A stretch of 64,000 bases of DNA from Saccopteryx bilineata (lineage: Eukaryota > Chordata > Mammalia > Chiroptera > Emballonuridae), in contig NC_089501.1 of NCBI RefSeq assembly GCF_036850765.1, positions 12,748,997-12,812,996 of the forward strand, in the 5' to 3' direction. This document shows, piece after piece, positions 24,710 through 37,831 of this stretch. Within the stretch, counting starts at the first letter, position 1; every line of letters begins with the position of its first letter. The translations under genes and the position numbers were made by a program. The notes under the pieces were generated by a model that saw only the letters and a program-made list of their open reading frames with translations, was not told the origin of the DNA and ran no database searches.

Positions 24710-25900
24710 GAATGAACCCTCTGCAAGTGCACCAACACACACTGACTGCAACCCAGAAACAAGGAGAGAGGCGTGGAGATTGTGCCTAATTCTCCAGCAG
24801 ACGATGATGTACACCTGGTTTTAATTAAAAAGAAATAAAACAAACAAGGTAAGACGCGAGGGAAAGAGTGCCAACCAGCATTAGTGACAGGAAAGCAGGG
24901 TGAGAGCAAGGTAAGGGAGTGGCTGGGTAGGTTTTGGTCAATAAGCATTAACTATAGTCAATCTTTCATATTTGGCTTAGAATTAAGTTGCTCAATCTAG
25001 CTCAGAAAGACAATTTTAAAAAGTGATTTTTAATTAGACCATAGGCAAGATATAAATCTTTTCTTCTATATAATTTAAGTTTCTAAAGCATAAAACATAT
25101 ATGAATTGATAATTATTATGTATGTGTTAAAGTAGGTTATAATAACAGACTCCCCTCCCCACAAAACAATGTAAGTTCTAAAGAAAAGGTATGAAAAAGG
25201 AGGATTCAAAAAAAGAGAGAAAGAAAAGGAAGAAAACAAGCCAGATAAGGTCAAATAACAGTTACTGTAAACAACTCTGAGCTTCCTGGAAACTAGGAAT
25301 GAAAAAAAAAATGTGATATGTAATAAATTCTCACTAACTGCTATAAGGAAGTAAATTATTTTTTCAAGAGACACAAACTTTGCCTGTGCTAATTTTATAA
25401 TAGGTTCTTAGACTTTTAAAATACGATTCCTTTCAGAATATCATAAAACCTATAAACCCTTACTTAAAGAAATGTACAAATATACATCACACAAATTTTA
25501 CATACAATTTTGGAGGGTCTGTGGACTGTCTCGGGCCAATCTCCGGAACCACTAGGAGTCTATGGTCTACAAGTTAAGGATTCTCGTCATTGGAATGTGA
25601 GAGAAGGGTAACTTAAAAATCATAATAGATAATGACAATAGATATTGCAAAAGTTATATCTTTTTATGTCTTTCTTATTTATGTTAAGAAGATAATATTA
25701 AAGGATAATTCAGTGAACTTACTTTTGTGAACTACATGTGTTCAGTCACAATATCTATATTTGACCTTTTGACCAACAGTTTTGTCAGCCTTTATTTTTC
25801 ATGACGTAACCAACTTCTAATCATATCTTCAAATATTTTACAGAAGTATAGAGACTAGAGTACTCCAATGAGTAAATCAAAGCTCTGTTTATCATTTCCA
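24710..25900. other. Unique intron
   Basis: No feature recognised; 25500-25560 is slightly GC-richer and may be a worn repeat. Confidence 0.5.
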
Positions 25901-25914
25901 TTCTTTATTTTATA

Positions 25915-26200
25915 CTTTCTTAACATGCATGTTCAAACAATATATTGTTTGGGTTTTCTTATTTGTGGATATTATAAAATAGAATCATATTATATGCAAT
26001 CTCTTAAAATTTTCTTTTCACTGAACATTATGCTTCCAAGTTTATCAATGCTGTTGTATGCATCTCAATTAATCATTTTCACTATTGTATAGTATTTCAT
26101 AAATAAATCACAATTTATCCTCTCTTATTGATGGACATTTGGATTGACTCCAGTCATTTGCTATTAGAAACTGACTTTCTATCAATATTTTCTAGGTAAA
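25915..26200 (-). repeat. L1 3' remnant, reverse strand
   Basis: On the plus strand it reads as the reverse complement of L1 3'UTR: 'ttcactgaacattatgcttc', 'tattgtatagtatttcat', 'ttattgatggacatttgga'. Diverged. Confidence 0.65.
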
Positions 26201-26209
26201 AAAGATTGG

Positions 26210-27773
26210 GTAAGGGAGGAACTTATAGGCCCATTATCAGTACTACTTTAGGTCATGGGCTAACTGGTTATATGGATATTCCTTAATCATTGTATCTTAA
26301 AACTTACTTTAAAGTTGCAGATATTCTCTTGTATTTATCAAACACATTTATTTGAAATAATAAAGTTAAGAGAAGCCATTGATAAACTAGAATGTTTTGT
26401 AATGTTAAAAATTTTGGAAAGTAAATAATTATACTTAAAAGCTATCAGAAGTTTCACTAAGCGCCAAAATCATTGTAAGTGGAAAATCACCTGTCAGGAT
26501 TTTTTGATCTTCACTAATGATCATGTAACTAGTTCTCTTTCTACCAGGACCAACTAAATCCATAGCATGGCTTCTATTTTTATCAACATCCTTAAGTGGG
26601 GCTTTAGATAAGAAACAGAAGAGAGTTCAAGCTGATTCAGAATCAAGACCAGTATCTGCCTGTTTTTCCATAAACTGTTGCATAACATAGATACAAGATA
26701 TTGAGTCAATTTTGTGTCATTTTTATCTGAAACAGCAGCACTCCATTCACTGTGTTAGAATAGCCTGAAGCTGAACAGAGAAATATGTTATAACTATAAT
26801 ATCCAATAGAAGGCAATCTGAGTTTACCTAACCCACTCCCCATCTGTCTTCGAGGCCTAGGGAAATGCAAAAGGGACTACATACTGCTTTTTACATATAA
26901 ATCATTATTGAAATAGTGGAACTGAGTGTGTTATTTTTATTTTTTTAAATAATACTTCTGCTACACCAGAGAAAAGAAGTATTAAAAATGTAAACACTAT
27001 GTATATAATTAAGTATTGAGTATTTTTAGGCATTTTTAAAGTGACTATTTCCAAGTAAGTTGTGATCATGATGGCTCCTTGCTATACTACCTGTATTTCT
27101 CCTCCAGAGACCAACTTCCTTAAAAGATAGATTTATTTCCTGCTTCTACTTTAAGACTTAGAACTGAGCTCAATCTTCCCATATGAATAACCCCAAAACC
27201 TGGGAGTATACCACAAAAGAAATAAAACATTAATTTTTCCAATAATTTTTGGAAGGCCAAACTGTGCTAAAGATGAATCCTCAATCTATTCTCACTCTGC
27301 CCTGAACTCCAAATACCAAATATCAAAACCCACCAGAGGATAATTGAAAAGCTACCCATTTTGATGCCCTAGAGAGGGTGAAAACTTCTGTAAACCCCAA
27401 GCAAACAAACATCCTTTGGACCTCACAGTCTGCTCAGAAATGCAGACAGCAGGGGTCCATTACCTGTTTTAACTTGCTTTCCCATGGCTTTGTTATTAGG
27501 ATAGGCCCAAGTCTCACCTGTAGAGCCTTATCATACAACACTCTTTCTATGGCTCAACCCAACCTAAAACTCCCAGTGCAGAGTCCCAGACAAAGTATGA
27601 AGTTCCCCATTATAACTCTCTCTACTACATGCCATCATCCATAATTACTTTATGACACTGTTTTTTAGTGTCAGTAAATCTAATTGTCTTTACTTTTTCC
27701 TCGTTCTTTAACTTTTCCTTATTTAGCATTTTACCCAAAACCTCTTTCTTGTCATTCAATCTTCTTATTTTGA
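26210..27773. other. Unique intron
   Basis: No repeat or exon recognised. A modest open stretch at 27378-27644 has no recognisable domain and no supporting splice sites that I could identify. Confidence 0.55.
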
Positions 27774-27787
27774 AAAAGAGGCTCTTT

Positions 27788-28140
27788 GCCTGACCAGGTG
27801 GTGGCGCAGTAGGTACAGCATTGGTCTGGGACACAGAGGATCTAGGTTTGAAACCCCAAGGTTGCTGGCTTGAGCGTGGGCTAACTAGCTTGAGCGCGAG
27901 GATGATAACCATGATTCCAAAGTTCACTGACTTGAGCAAGGGGTCACTGGTTCAGCTAGCGCTTCCCAGTCAAGGCATATATGAGAAAGCAATCAATGAA
28001 CAACTAAGGTACCACAATGAAGAATTGATGCTTCTCATCTCTCTCTCTTCCTGTCTGTCTGTCCCTTTCTGTCCCTCTCTCTGTCTCTCTATGAATTCTG
28101 TCCCTAAAAAAAAAAAAAAAAAAGAAAGGAAAGGAAAAGG
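27788..28140 (+). repeat. SINE-A
   Basis: Forward SINE-A starting GCCTGACCAGGTGGTGGCGC with a poly(A) and GGAAA tail. TSD AAAAGAGGCTCTTT (27774-27787) and AAAAGAGACTCTTT (28141-28154), one mismatch. Confidence 0.94.
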
Positions 28141-28884
28141 AAAAGAGACTCTTTGTTTTTTTCTACTTTTATGAATTCTTCTTCTTTGTTTCTCAGTGTC
28201 TCTTCTTCCCTATATTCATCAGGTCTTGTTTTATAACATTTATAAGATAGGCCTGTCTCTTTGCCTAGCCTTTTGTATTTCTAAATTTGTCCTAGACATC
28301 TTCATTGAGTTGACTTACTAGTACTTCAGATTCAACATGGCAAAAAATGAATGTATTGTCATTCTTTCTATTCAATCATATGCCTTCAACAAAATTACTT
28401 TATGAAATGCATAGTTTTCTTAATATATCACCATGTCCCAAGTCACATATTTTTTAACCATCTCTCTTTCTCTTCTCCTATATCTAATTTATAGTTTTGT
28501 CTTTACTGCTTATCAGATAAAATTACTCTTGGATTTATTTAAATCTGAGTTTCAATATTTTATCCTAAAAATAGTAATAAGAAAACTTGTCTGGCAAGGT
28601 TATTATAAAAATTAAATTAGCTTAGGTATATAATTTTGTGTGCTTAGCCAATTGAAGGTACTTAAAAATGTTATTTCCCTTTCCTTAAGTTTCCTTGATT
28701 TTTTATTTATGAGATGGTTCCACTCCCTACTCTTCCTTTTGTATTTTTTTAAAGCACCAGAGGTTGAAATTAAGCCCTCATGACCATGCTGAGGACCTTC
28801 GGAAGAACTTTCCTACCCCTGCCTAGTTTCTCTCTTCCCCTATCTGTCCCACATCATCCCCATCTTTTCAAAGCTCTACTTTCC

Positions 28885-29480
28885 ATGTATTTATCAGACA
28901 AAATCCAAACTCTTTGACCTGGCACACACGGTCTTTTCCAAATACTTGCCCCTCCCTTCTTTTTTTTTTTTTTTTTTTTTTTTTTTTGTATTTTTCTGAA
29001 GCTGGAAATGGGAAAGACAGACAGACTCCCGCATGCGCCCAACCGGGATCCACCCGGCACGCCCACCAGGGGCAACGCTCTGCCCACCAGGGGGCGATGC
29101 TCTGCCCCTCTGGGGCGTCACTCTGTCGCGACCAGAGCCGCTCTAGCGCCTGGGGCAAAAGCCAAGGAGCCATCCCCAGCGCCTGGGCCATCTTTGCTCC
29201 AATGGAGCCTTGGCTGCAGGAGGGGAAGAGAGAGACAGAGAGGAAGGAGGGGGAGGTGGAGAAGCAAATGGGCGCTTCTCCTATGTGCCCTGGCCGGGAA
29301 TCGAACCCGGGTCTCCCGCATGCCAGGCCGACGCTCTACCACTGAGCCAACCGGCCAGGGCCACCCCCTCCCCTTCTTCTGATTTATTTCTCATTGCTCT
29401 CTCTATGGATGCTTCAAGTAAACCATACAACTTACCAACCCTTCAACATACCTTTACTTCCTTTCCTCCGTATTCAGCAA
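28885..29480 (+). repeat. L2 LINE remnant split by a SINE-B
   Basis: 'agacaaaatccaaactcttt' and 'gacctggcacacac' are typical L2 text. The element continues after the SINE-B at 28963-29362 with diverged 3' text. Confidence 0.6.
28963..29362 (-). repeat. SINE-B inserted in L2
   Basis: Reverse-strand SINE-B with a T-run of about 27 at its 3' end. It contains an extra copy of the 'cccaccaggggc' module. Flanks 'cccctcccttctt' and 'cccctccccttctt' are the likely TSD. Confidence 0.94.
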
Positions 29481-29739
29481 CTTGTACTGAATTGTCTCAT
29501 CAATAAGCACTGAGTAAAACTGAATAAGACAGTGTTTTCACTACAGGGAATTTGCAATTCCATGAAGAAATTCATGATCTTATCTCTGGAGATTATAAAT
29601 TGTATGGAGCAAAAACGCTGTCTTAAAGCGTTTTTCAGTCATGATACAGGAAGCACAAGTATTCTTCTTCCCTGAAAAACTTCATAGTCTCATGTGAACG
29701 ATAGAAATTTTACAATTAGCCATTAGATGATAAAAGTCC

Positions 29740-29980
29740 AGGTTCAGGAGGCAGGCTGGGAGCAAGCAACTCTCAGTCCCATCATTTATTAGTTGAGTAG
29801 CCTTGAGCAGTTTGTATCAACTCTCCTAGCTTCAGTCTCTTCATCTGTGAATGGAAGTAACAGGTGTTCTCTTCATAAGGTTGTAATACATAACGTAATG
29901 TGAGTGAAGTTACTTGTGTGGTGAGTGGTACAATGGTAAGCCCTCAATAAACAGCAGTTACTATTAACTATTGCTCTTCT
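29740..29980 (+). repeat. MIR SINE
   Basis: 'cttcagtctcttcatctgtg', 'aaggttgtaatacataacg' and 'taagccctcaataaacagc' follow the MIR core and 3' order. Confidence 0.75.
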
Positions 29981-29984
29981 CACA

Positions 29985-32590
29985 AGAAATGCAAAATCAT
30001 GAGAACAAATATGAGGGTTAGAAAAAGCTTCTCGAAAAAGGGTCATGTGAGATGAACCCTAAGAAAACAGTGTGATTTTTCTCTAAACCAGGACTAATCT
30101 CTTCTATATTCGCAAACCTTCATCCATGTATTTGCTTTTTCCTACCTCCACTAAACAATTTTTTAACTGCATGCTTTATGACTGTTTGTACTACTCCCAT
30201 AGCATTTACCAGCATCTGCCTTATGCTAGCTGAAGAAGAGAAAGGCAGCCTTGTCACCCAAGAGCTGGCCCAGCACATATGATTAGGCCTTCCTATTCTC
30301 CTGTTGAACATAAACAACCTCACAGAACATCAACATCAGACAAGGCCACTCTGTTACCCTGATGGATCAAAAAACAAGATCAGATCACTCTTAATCATGT
30401 CTGAACACCCATAAAAATTTTCATGGTTATTCTCCAACCACAAAAATGCCCAAACATTTATGTAGCTTGGTTAACAAAAGTAACTGCTGTTTCTATACCA
30501 ATTACAGCTCTAATGTCAAGCTAATACATACAATCATATATTTATCCCCTCTTCCTAACAGCAATCTAAAGCAAAGTCTTGCTTCTTTAAATCTTCCCCC
30601 AAATCATACAGCCCAAATGTTATAATACATCTTTTCTAACACACTCCTACAGAGATGCCCAACTGTTGTGTATGGTGCACGTTCTCTTTCCCTGTAATGA
30701 ATAATAAACCACTAGAGTGTGTTACTGGTGGTCTGCAGCTGAAAGGCATTGGCATATGCTCTTGGTATCAGTCTTACCTCCAGAGGTTGCAAAATTCTCT
30801 AGAGAAACATGGTCTTACTCATTTTGATATCTCTCACTCTGCAAAAATCATTGCCTTTGATTAAGTAAATACATGCAAAAATTTATTGAATGAATACATG
30901 ACTCCCATAGACTCTTTCTTGTTCAATGACTAAAAATGCTGAAAAGATTTTGGAGAAGAAGCCCTAGTCTTACTTCACAGAAATCACAAAAGCATTCTTC
31001 CTGACAATGACTGCTCAAGTGGCACAATTCTTGGGCTTACAGGATTATGTCCCTCCTGTGATGGGAATCTTGATATTTGTAACTGATTAATATTCATAAA
31101 TGGCCAAAAAGAAGCAGTGAGATCAGAATAACGTTAGAGTAACTAAATCTATCAACAATATTGGCCTTTCGTGGGAACCATATGGAATTCTTTCGAATGA
31201 TCCAAAGCATGCATACAGTGTAATAGGCAACATTTGTATTAGTGGAAATTTTTACTTGAATATTAGATTCTAAGTGACTTTCAAGTTAGATATCCAATAT
31301 AAAGTTCAAAAGTTCTTAATAATACTTCTTGAATTGCCAAAGTTCTTAATAATAGTACACCTTGAACTGCATTCTCCTTTTACCTTTAAAAAGGCACAGT
31401 ATTGAAAAAAAAAATCTTTAATTAAGAGACCTAGTCTGAATTTAAAGGCAGTATAGAATATGCCTCATGAATAAAAAATAAAAAATAATATATTAAAATC
31501 TAAATTAATTCAAATTTTAAATATGAGAAAATTCTAACTGAAAGACTTTGTAGAAAAAAATGACATCATAACAAAAAGATCTTACATAAGAAATAGTCTA
31601 TTATAGCACTTGAAATGAGCCAAAAATAAGCAAGAAAGTGGGAAATACAGATCATGTGACCTACATTTGCATCTATGCATTTTAGCAAAATTTTTCTGTT
31701 ACATTAATCTTCAGAGAAATATCAACATAAGTGAATACTAAAGTTGCAAGCTTCAGAAAAATGGTCATAAGGAGGTCATTCAAACTTCTTTTCATCTCCA
31801 TAATTACCTTCCCCAGAAAAACTGGCCTAACCCTTCCAGTACTAACAAGTGCTAAGAATCCCTATTAAAAATGGGAGTCAGAGGATGCTGCAGAAAAATT
31901 AGCTAATTAGTAAGAAAATGAGTAAAAAGGAACATATAATTATTTTGTTCAGCAATGTTTTAGACTGTAGCAGAGAAAAATCTATTAGTAGTTAATAAAA
32001 TAGTCAAACTTTTAGTATGCACAAACTGAAAATTATCTTATATACATAATAATTTGAAATTATGCATGTTGAGTACAAAAACTGAATTTACAAGTCTGGC
32101 CCACAACATTAATTTTATAAATTGGATTTTGGTTTTCTGTCCATTTAAAAGCTCAGACAAATAATTCTTTTACTCTAAATATAACCACAGTATGGTTTAA
32201 TATACATAAATGTGATTTTTAGATACCACTTCAGTGAGATTCACAATGTGTTACTGGCTTCATATTCAATCTACATTATAAAGAATATTCAAATATGTCT
32301 GCAACCCCTAAGTTTTTTTCTCCAGGGGTGGATTACAGCCACTAATTTCTAGGAGCCTGGAAATTATGCTATTAAGACTATGAGTCTAATAAAAAAAAAT
32401 AAGGCATGAACAATTCACTGAGAAAAGAATGCAGAACAGGTTATGCCTTTAATGAGGCAACTCAGATTTTTCTGGTAGGTAAAAAGCAATTTAGAGAGGT
32501 ACAGTTGAAGAAAAGAGATGGCTCTGTCATTGCTCTTTAAAATACCTAAGATTTGTAGATAACCAATCATTTATTTAATTATTCATATTC
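29985..32590. other. Unique AT-rich intron
   Basis: No exon, RNA gene or clear repeat recognised. A short open stretch at 30655-30864 has no recognisable domain. Confidence 0.55.
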
Positions 32591-32990
32591 ATCTACCCAA
32601 CCAATATTTGTAGGCACCACACTAAGCTCTAGGGCCTAAGACAATGAATGGCTCCCCTTCCCACCTACCACATTCTGAGCTTACAGTCTTGCAGAAAATA
32701 AATAAGCAATAATGATGACAAAGGAGGTTAAAGACTCTAAGCAGGAGCACCTAATGTAGTCTAGAATGTCAGGGAAAGCTTCAGGGAGAGAGGAACAAAT
32801 GAGGCAAGTCCTAAAGGATGCATGAGAGCTACTCAGAAAACGAAGAGGCGGGAGAGGTTTGCAGGCAGGAGAATGTGAAGCCCAAGACCACAGGTGAGGG
32901 AGAGTCTGAAAGAAAGACTGAAAGATGCTCAGTTTGTGAGCTGAGGCTAGAGGCAGGTATATGACCCATGTAGATGGAAATAAAGGAGGA
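32590..32990 (+). repeat. Ancient interspersed repeat, family not named
   Basis: 'tctgagcttacagtcttgc', 'gtcagggaaagcttcaggga', 'gcaagtcctaaaggatg' and 'ggcaggagaatgtgaag' match a repeat pattern widespread in mammals. Not named with confidence. Confidence 0.4.
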
Positions 32991-33004
32991 GCTGCCCAAC
33001 TAAA

Positions 33005-33220
33005 TAATAAATAACATTTATTAAGAGCTCACTGTTTGTCAGTTTCTCTATGGTACACGTTTCCTGTACAAATTATCTCATTTATGTCACATGCAAGTCT
33101 AGAAAATAGATGTTATTTTTATTCCTATTTTACAAATAAGAAACTGAAGCAGAGGGGTCAAATAATTTGCTCAAAGTCACACAGCAAAGTCATGACAAAG
33201 CCAGATGCATAAAGGGCAAC
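33005..33220 (+). repeat. MIR SINE
   Basis: 'aaattatctcatttatgtc', 'ttacaaataagaaactgaag' and 'caaagtcacacagcaaag' are the conserved MIR core. Confidence 0.88.
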
Positions 33221-33561
33221 CAGCATCATATTTCAATTACAACTCTATACTACTAATGTTTGGACCTAGTTAATAGATATCTACCAGAAAAACCCAAATA
33301 TTACTCTGATTTTTATTTACCATATAGATTCTGACTGTGATGTTGGCAGTTAGAAAATTTGAAGGAAATTTTTTGAGCTGATAACCAGATTTAATTTAGG
33401 CAAAGTCTTATTTGTTTTTGTGTTAGCCTCAAGACCTAGTAGACAGGACATAATAGCTGCTTAACAAAAATTAGTACTCCTTTGTCAGATAGAATGTTGT
33501 GTCTACTTTGAAAATATCAGTTTGATGAAATGTATAACTTTAGTCATCAAAAAGTAACACC

Positions 33562-33947
33562 GGCCCTGGCCGGTTGGCTCAATGGTAGAGTGTCGGCCTG
33601 GTGTGCAAGAGTCCCAGGTTCGATTCCTGGCCAGGGCACACAGGAGAGGTGCCCATCTGCTTCTCCACCCCCTTCCCCCTCCTTCCTCTCTGTCTCTCTC
33701 TTCCCCTCCTGCAGCCAAGGTTCCATTGGAGCAAAGTTGGCCCAGGCGCTGAGGATGGCTCTATGGCCTCTGCCTCAGGCGCTAGAGTGGCTCTGGTTGC
33801 AACAGAGCGATGCCCCAGATGGGCAGAGCATCGCCCCCCTGGTGGGCATGCCAGGTAGATCCCGGTCGGGCGCATGCGGGAGTCTGTCTGACTGCCTCCC
33901 TGCCTCCCTGTTTCCAACTTCAAAAAAATACAAAAAAAAAAACCAAA
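33562..33947 (+). repeat. SINE-B
   Basis: Full-length forward SINE-B from GGCCCTGGCCGGTTGGCTC to an A/C-rich tail. TSD not clear. Confidence 0.94.
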
Positions 33948-33989
33948 AAAAACCACCAGAATATATCTACAGAGACAAACCAAACCTTT

Positions 33990-34329
33990 TTTTTTTTTTT
34001 TTTACAGAGACAGAGAGAGTCAGAGAGAGGGACAGACAGACAGGAACGGAGAGATGAGCGGCATCAATCACTAGTTTTTCCTTGCGCATTGCGACACCTT
34101 AGTTGCTCATTGACTGCTCTCTCATATGTGCCTTGACCGCCGGCCTTCAGCAGACCGAGTAACCCCTTGCTGGAGCCAGCGACCTTGGGTCCAAGCTGGT
34201 GAGCTTTTTATTTTTTTTGCTCAAACCAGATGAGCCCGCGCTCAAGCTGGCAACCTCGGGGTCTCCGACCGGGTCCTCGCATCCCAGTCCGATGCTCCAA
34301 CCACTGCTCCACCGCCTGGTCAGGCGCAA
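33990..34329 (-). repeat. SINE-A
   Basis: Reverse-strand SINE-A with a T-run at the 3' end and a small T-rich insertion near 34206-34219. TSD CAAACCAAACCTTT (33976-33989) and CAAACCAAACTTT (34330-34342). Confidence 0.94.
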
Positions 34330-34344
34330 CAAACCAAACTTTAA

Positions 34345-35655
34345 ATAAATTCACTTAAACGAAAACAAAACCAATTTGAAAAAATAAACCAATAAAATAT
34401 AAAAAATGAATTTGACCAAGTTGGAATTTAGGTTGTAATATTCGGGGCTGAAACAGCAGCTTATGAGTTATTTCACTCAGATAAAAAAATTTTCATCACT
34501 AGTAATTTTTGAAAACCTGGAAAAAAAACCCCACAATACTTTTACTAGAGGAAAAATGGTTCTGAATGGCATATTACAATTAAAACTTTTAAAGTTTTTT
34601 AATTTTATCAATTCTCCTAGAAGACATTGACTCCTGACTAATGACTTCATGCTATGCCGCTTCGCTGCTTCTCAAAGGTATTTTGAGATCCATGGAGTCA
34701 AGTTTTACTGTTGTTAGCCAATTATTTCAAACTACTATTAATTACACTTCCAGTTGAAGTGTGATTTTAATGCAGTTCATCTGGTTCCTTTTTTCCTCAC
34801 TTCTATGAGTTGGCCATCATTCTTATAAAACATATTTTAATTTAGCAACTAATTATCATTTTCTTAATGTAAATAAAACTTAAATACAGTTATATTATCA
34901 GGAAATATTATATATTATTATACCTGAAATATAATTTTTTCTAAATTAGTTATTTTAGCAATATATTTTTCATATTGTTATTTTTACAACAAGGAATAAA
35001 ACAAGAAGAATGCATCATACTTCTACAGGTAATGAAACTATTCAATAATAAACTTTTTAAATTAATCTCCTGGCATATGAATATGTTTTTATTGATTTAA
35101 ATTATTTGTACTAAAATTATTATCTTGGACTTATCCAAAACATTTAATTTATAAACAGCCTATGTATCTTTATAATGTATTTTACTTACATATGTAAGCC
35201 TATTTTATTACTTAGCTTCTAAAACAATGGTGTTTAAATGTACTTTGTTCTAGAGAAAAGAAACTAAAAATGTATTATTTTTGTTTTTCCATATATATGC
35301 ATTTAGTCTTCTCTAAAAACTAGCACAAAGGGAAAGAAATAAATGATTTGGATAAAGAACAATTTTAAGACTGCTTGCCCAAAAGTGATTTTGTAGAGAT
35401 TTAAATTATTCAAACTGCATGTCAGAATAGTTTGTGAATATTCTAATTAATTTTAAACCATTGTTCCTCTTCCTTTAATGTAAGATTCAAAGGTGGCTTC
35501 ATATCCCAGTTGAGAAGGAAATCTATGGACATCTAGATTGAAAATAACTAGAAACACAGTATACAACTTGTATTAGATAATTATTAAATTAAACAACATA
35601 CAAATTATTAAATAGTAAATAAAGCTTCAATTCTACTTTACAAAGGTGCTACAGA
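34345..35655. other. AT-rich unique intron
   Basis: Strongly AT-rich with no recognised feature. Confidence 0.6.
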
Positions 35656-35658
35656 CTT

Positions 35659-35793
35659 GGCCTGACTTGTGGTAGCGCAGTGGATAAAGCATCGAAATGG
35701 AATGCTGGGGTTGCCGATTCGAAACCCCAGGCTTGCCTGGTCAAGGCACATACGGGAGTTGATGCTTCCTGCTCCTACCCCTGTTCTTTTTTT

Positions 35794-35836
<43 letters not shown>

Positions 35837-35920
35837 CTCTCTCTCTCTCCAATAAAAATGAATAATTAAATCTAAAAAAAAAAAACACCTAAAAAAAAGT
35901 CTCTCATTCTTAAAACAAAA
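35659..35920 (+). repeat. SINE-C, first of a tandem pair
   Basis: Starts GGCCTGACTTGTGGTAGCGC; long (CT)n tract at 35795-35850. Flanks 'gctacagacttgg' (about 35647) and 'gctacaaactgg' (about 35925) are a probable TSD. Confidence 0.88.
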
Positions 35921-35934
35921 AAGACGCTACAAAC

Positions 35935-36115
35935 TGGACATGTGGTAGTGCAGTGGATAAAACGTGGACCTGGAATGTTCAGGTCATCTGCTCGAAACCC
36001 CGGGCTTGCCCCATCATGGCACATATGGGAAGCAACTACTACGAGTTGATGCTCCTGCTCACCTCCCCCTCACCTCCTCTATCTAAAAATTAATAAGTAA
36101 AATTTTTAAAAAGTA
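35935..36115 (+). repeat. SINE-C, second of a tandem pair
   Basis: Begins inside the head ('acatgtggtagtgcagtgg'), keeps 'cgaaaccccgggcttgcc' and a shortened tail. Same orientation as its neighbour; it may have inserted next to that copy's TSD. Confidence 0.82.
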
Positions 36116-36415
36116 AAATGGTGGTGTAAGACAATTTTCTTTTAGAGAATATACCACTTTAGTTCTCCATACCACTTTCTTCAAGCCAGACAATTGCAAC
36201 AATCTTAAATTAGATAAAATCTTGAAAGAACTCTAATCTTACCAATTAAAGAAGATTATGATTAGGAAAATATGAGAATGGAAAGAAATTCCCTTTACTT
36301 TATACATTATAAAATTTTAACACTCTTATCCAATAAGCATAAATTATCCAACAAAATTACAAGTTACAAATATACATCCTCACTTTCTTTTTCAAGGCAG
36401 CCCATAAAATGCTGA

Positions 36416-36501
36416 ATAGGAGAGAAACTAGACATAATCTACCTTTACTTGGAAATAAGTTGAAGAAAAAAAGCAATCTAGAAAATACTTCTGGTCCTAG
36501 T
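36416..36501 (+). repeat. Source-like copy of an 86-bp inverted duplication
   Basis: This unique-looking intron segment recurs in reverse orientation at 37645-37730. By hand alignment the two differ at about seven of 86 positions with no gaps. Here it lies in ordinary sequence, so it is the likelier source. Confidence 0.85.
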
Positions 36502-36739
36502 CCAATATAAGATGAAAGTATGTGGACATCATCTAAAGCACACCTAAACAATTAGGCAAACAACTTTATAAACTCTTTGTATATAAACGATGCTAGGAGT
36601 AAATTGTGTAAATGTTGACCATTTTGCTTTTCATCAATATGGTGCATTACTTGAACTTTTTTACAATGAAAACAATGAAATTTACAGTCATTGGTCTTGG
36701 TTCCAGGATTGCTATGTAATTTACATACTATTATTATTA

Positions 36740-37109
36740 TTTTTATTTTATTTGAGACAGAGAGAGGGACAGATCAGGACAAACAGGAAGGGAGAGAGAT
36801 GAGAAGCATCAATTCTTCATTGCGGCATCTTAGTTGTTCATTGATTGCTTTCTCATATGTGCCTTGACTAGGGGGCTACAGCAGAGCAAGTGACCCCTTG
36901 CTCAAGCCAGCGACCTCAGGCTTCAAGCCAGCGACTTTTGGGCTCAAGCCAGCAACCATGGGGTCATGTCTATGATTCCATACTGAAGCCAGAGACACCT
37001 CGCTCAAGCTGGTGAGCCTGCACTCAAGCCAGCGACCTCAGGGTTTCGAACCTGGATCCTCTGTGTCCCAGTCCAATGCTCTAGCCACTGAGCCACTTCC
37101 TGGTCAGGC
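36740..37109 (-). repeat. SINE-A, older subfamily
   Basis: Reverse-strand SINE-A with repeated 'caagccagcgacc' modules. TSD TACATACTATTATT at 36722-36735 and 37110-37123. Confidence 0.93.
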
Positions 37110-37574
37110 TACATACTATTATTTTTTGGTGAACTTTAACCATATCTCTAAAAACACTGTGCATTAAAAAATCTAAAGAGCATTCTGAGTAATCAGACCC
37201 TAAGAGCAAGGTATTTGAGGGATTCTATGTTGAATATGTGGAAAAAGAACATGCATTTATGAAAGGATCTAGGAATTCAAACTGAGGATAAAATAAATAT
37301 AATCATCATTGCAAAGACAAAAGAAATCATTAAGAAGGGTTTATTCAATTACTAGTAAGGAGATTGAATCAGTAATCAAAAATTTCCCAAGAAAGAGAAC
37401 CCTACGACTAAATGGCTTCATTGGGGACTTTTACCAAACATATAAAAAAGAATGAACTCCAAACCTAAATTTTCGCCAAAAAATCAAAGAGGAGGAAACA
37501 CTTCCAAACTCATTTCACAGGGCCAACATTATCCTGATACCAAAACTAGAAAAAGACAATACTAGAATAAAATA

Positions 37575-37748
37575 TATATATATATAATATACATATGTAT
37601 ATATATACATATATATACAATATATATATATTTTTTAAATATATACTAGGACCAGAAGTATTTTCTGAATTGCTTTTTCTCCTCATCGTATTTCCAAGTA
37701 AAGGTAGATTATGTCTAATTTCTCTCCTATATAAAAAATATATATAAA
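37575..37748. repeat. (TA)n tract with an inverted templated insert
   Basis: TA-rich sequence at 37575-37644 and 37731-37748 flanks the 86-bp segment 37645-37730, the reverse-complement copy of 36416-36501. The surrounding L1 text would otherwise be almost continuous. Confidence 0.85.
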
Positions 37749-37831
37749 GAACAGGCCAATATCCCTGATGAATAAAAATGCAAAAATTCTAGCAAACCAA
37801 AATAAGTAGCACATGAAAAGAATCATACACT

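Noticed and set aside
33530..34057. 175-residue open frame
   Set aside because: Runs through a forward SINE-B and into the next SINE-A. Similar frames recur in other SINE-B copies, so it is repeat-derived, not a gene.
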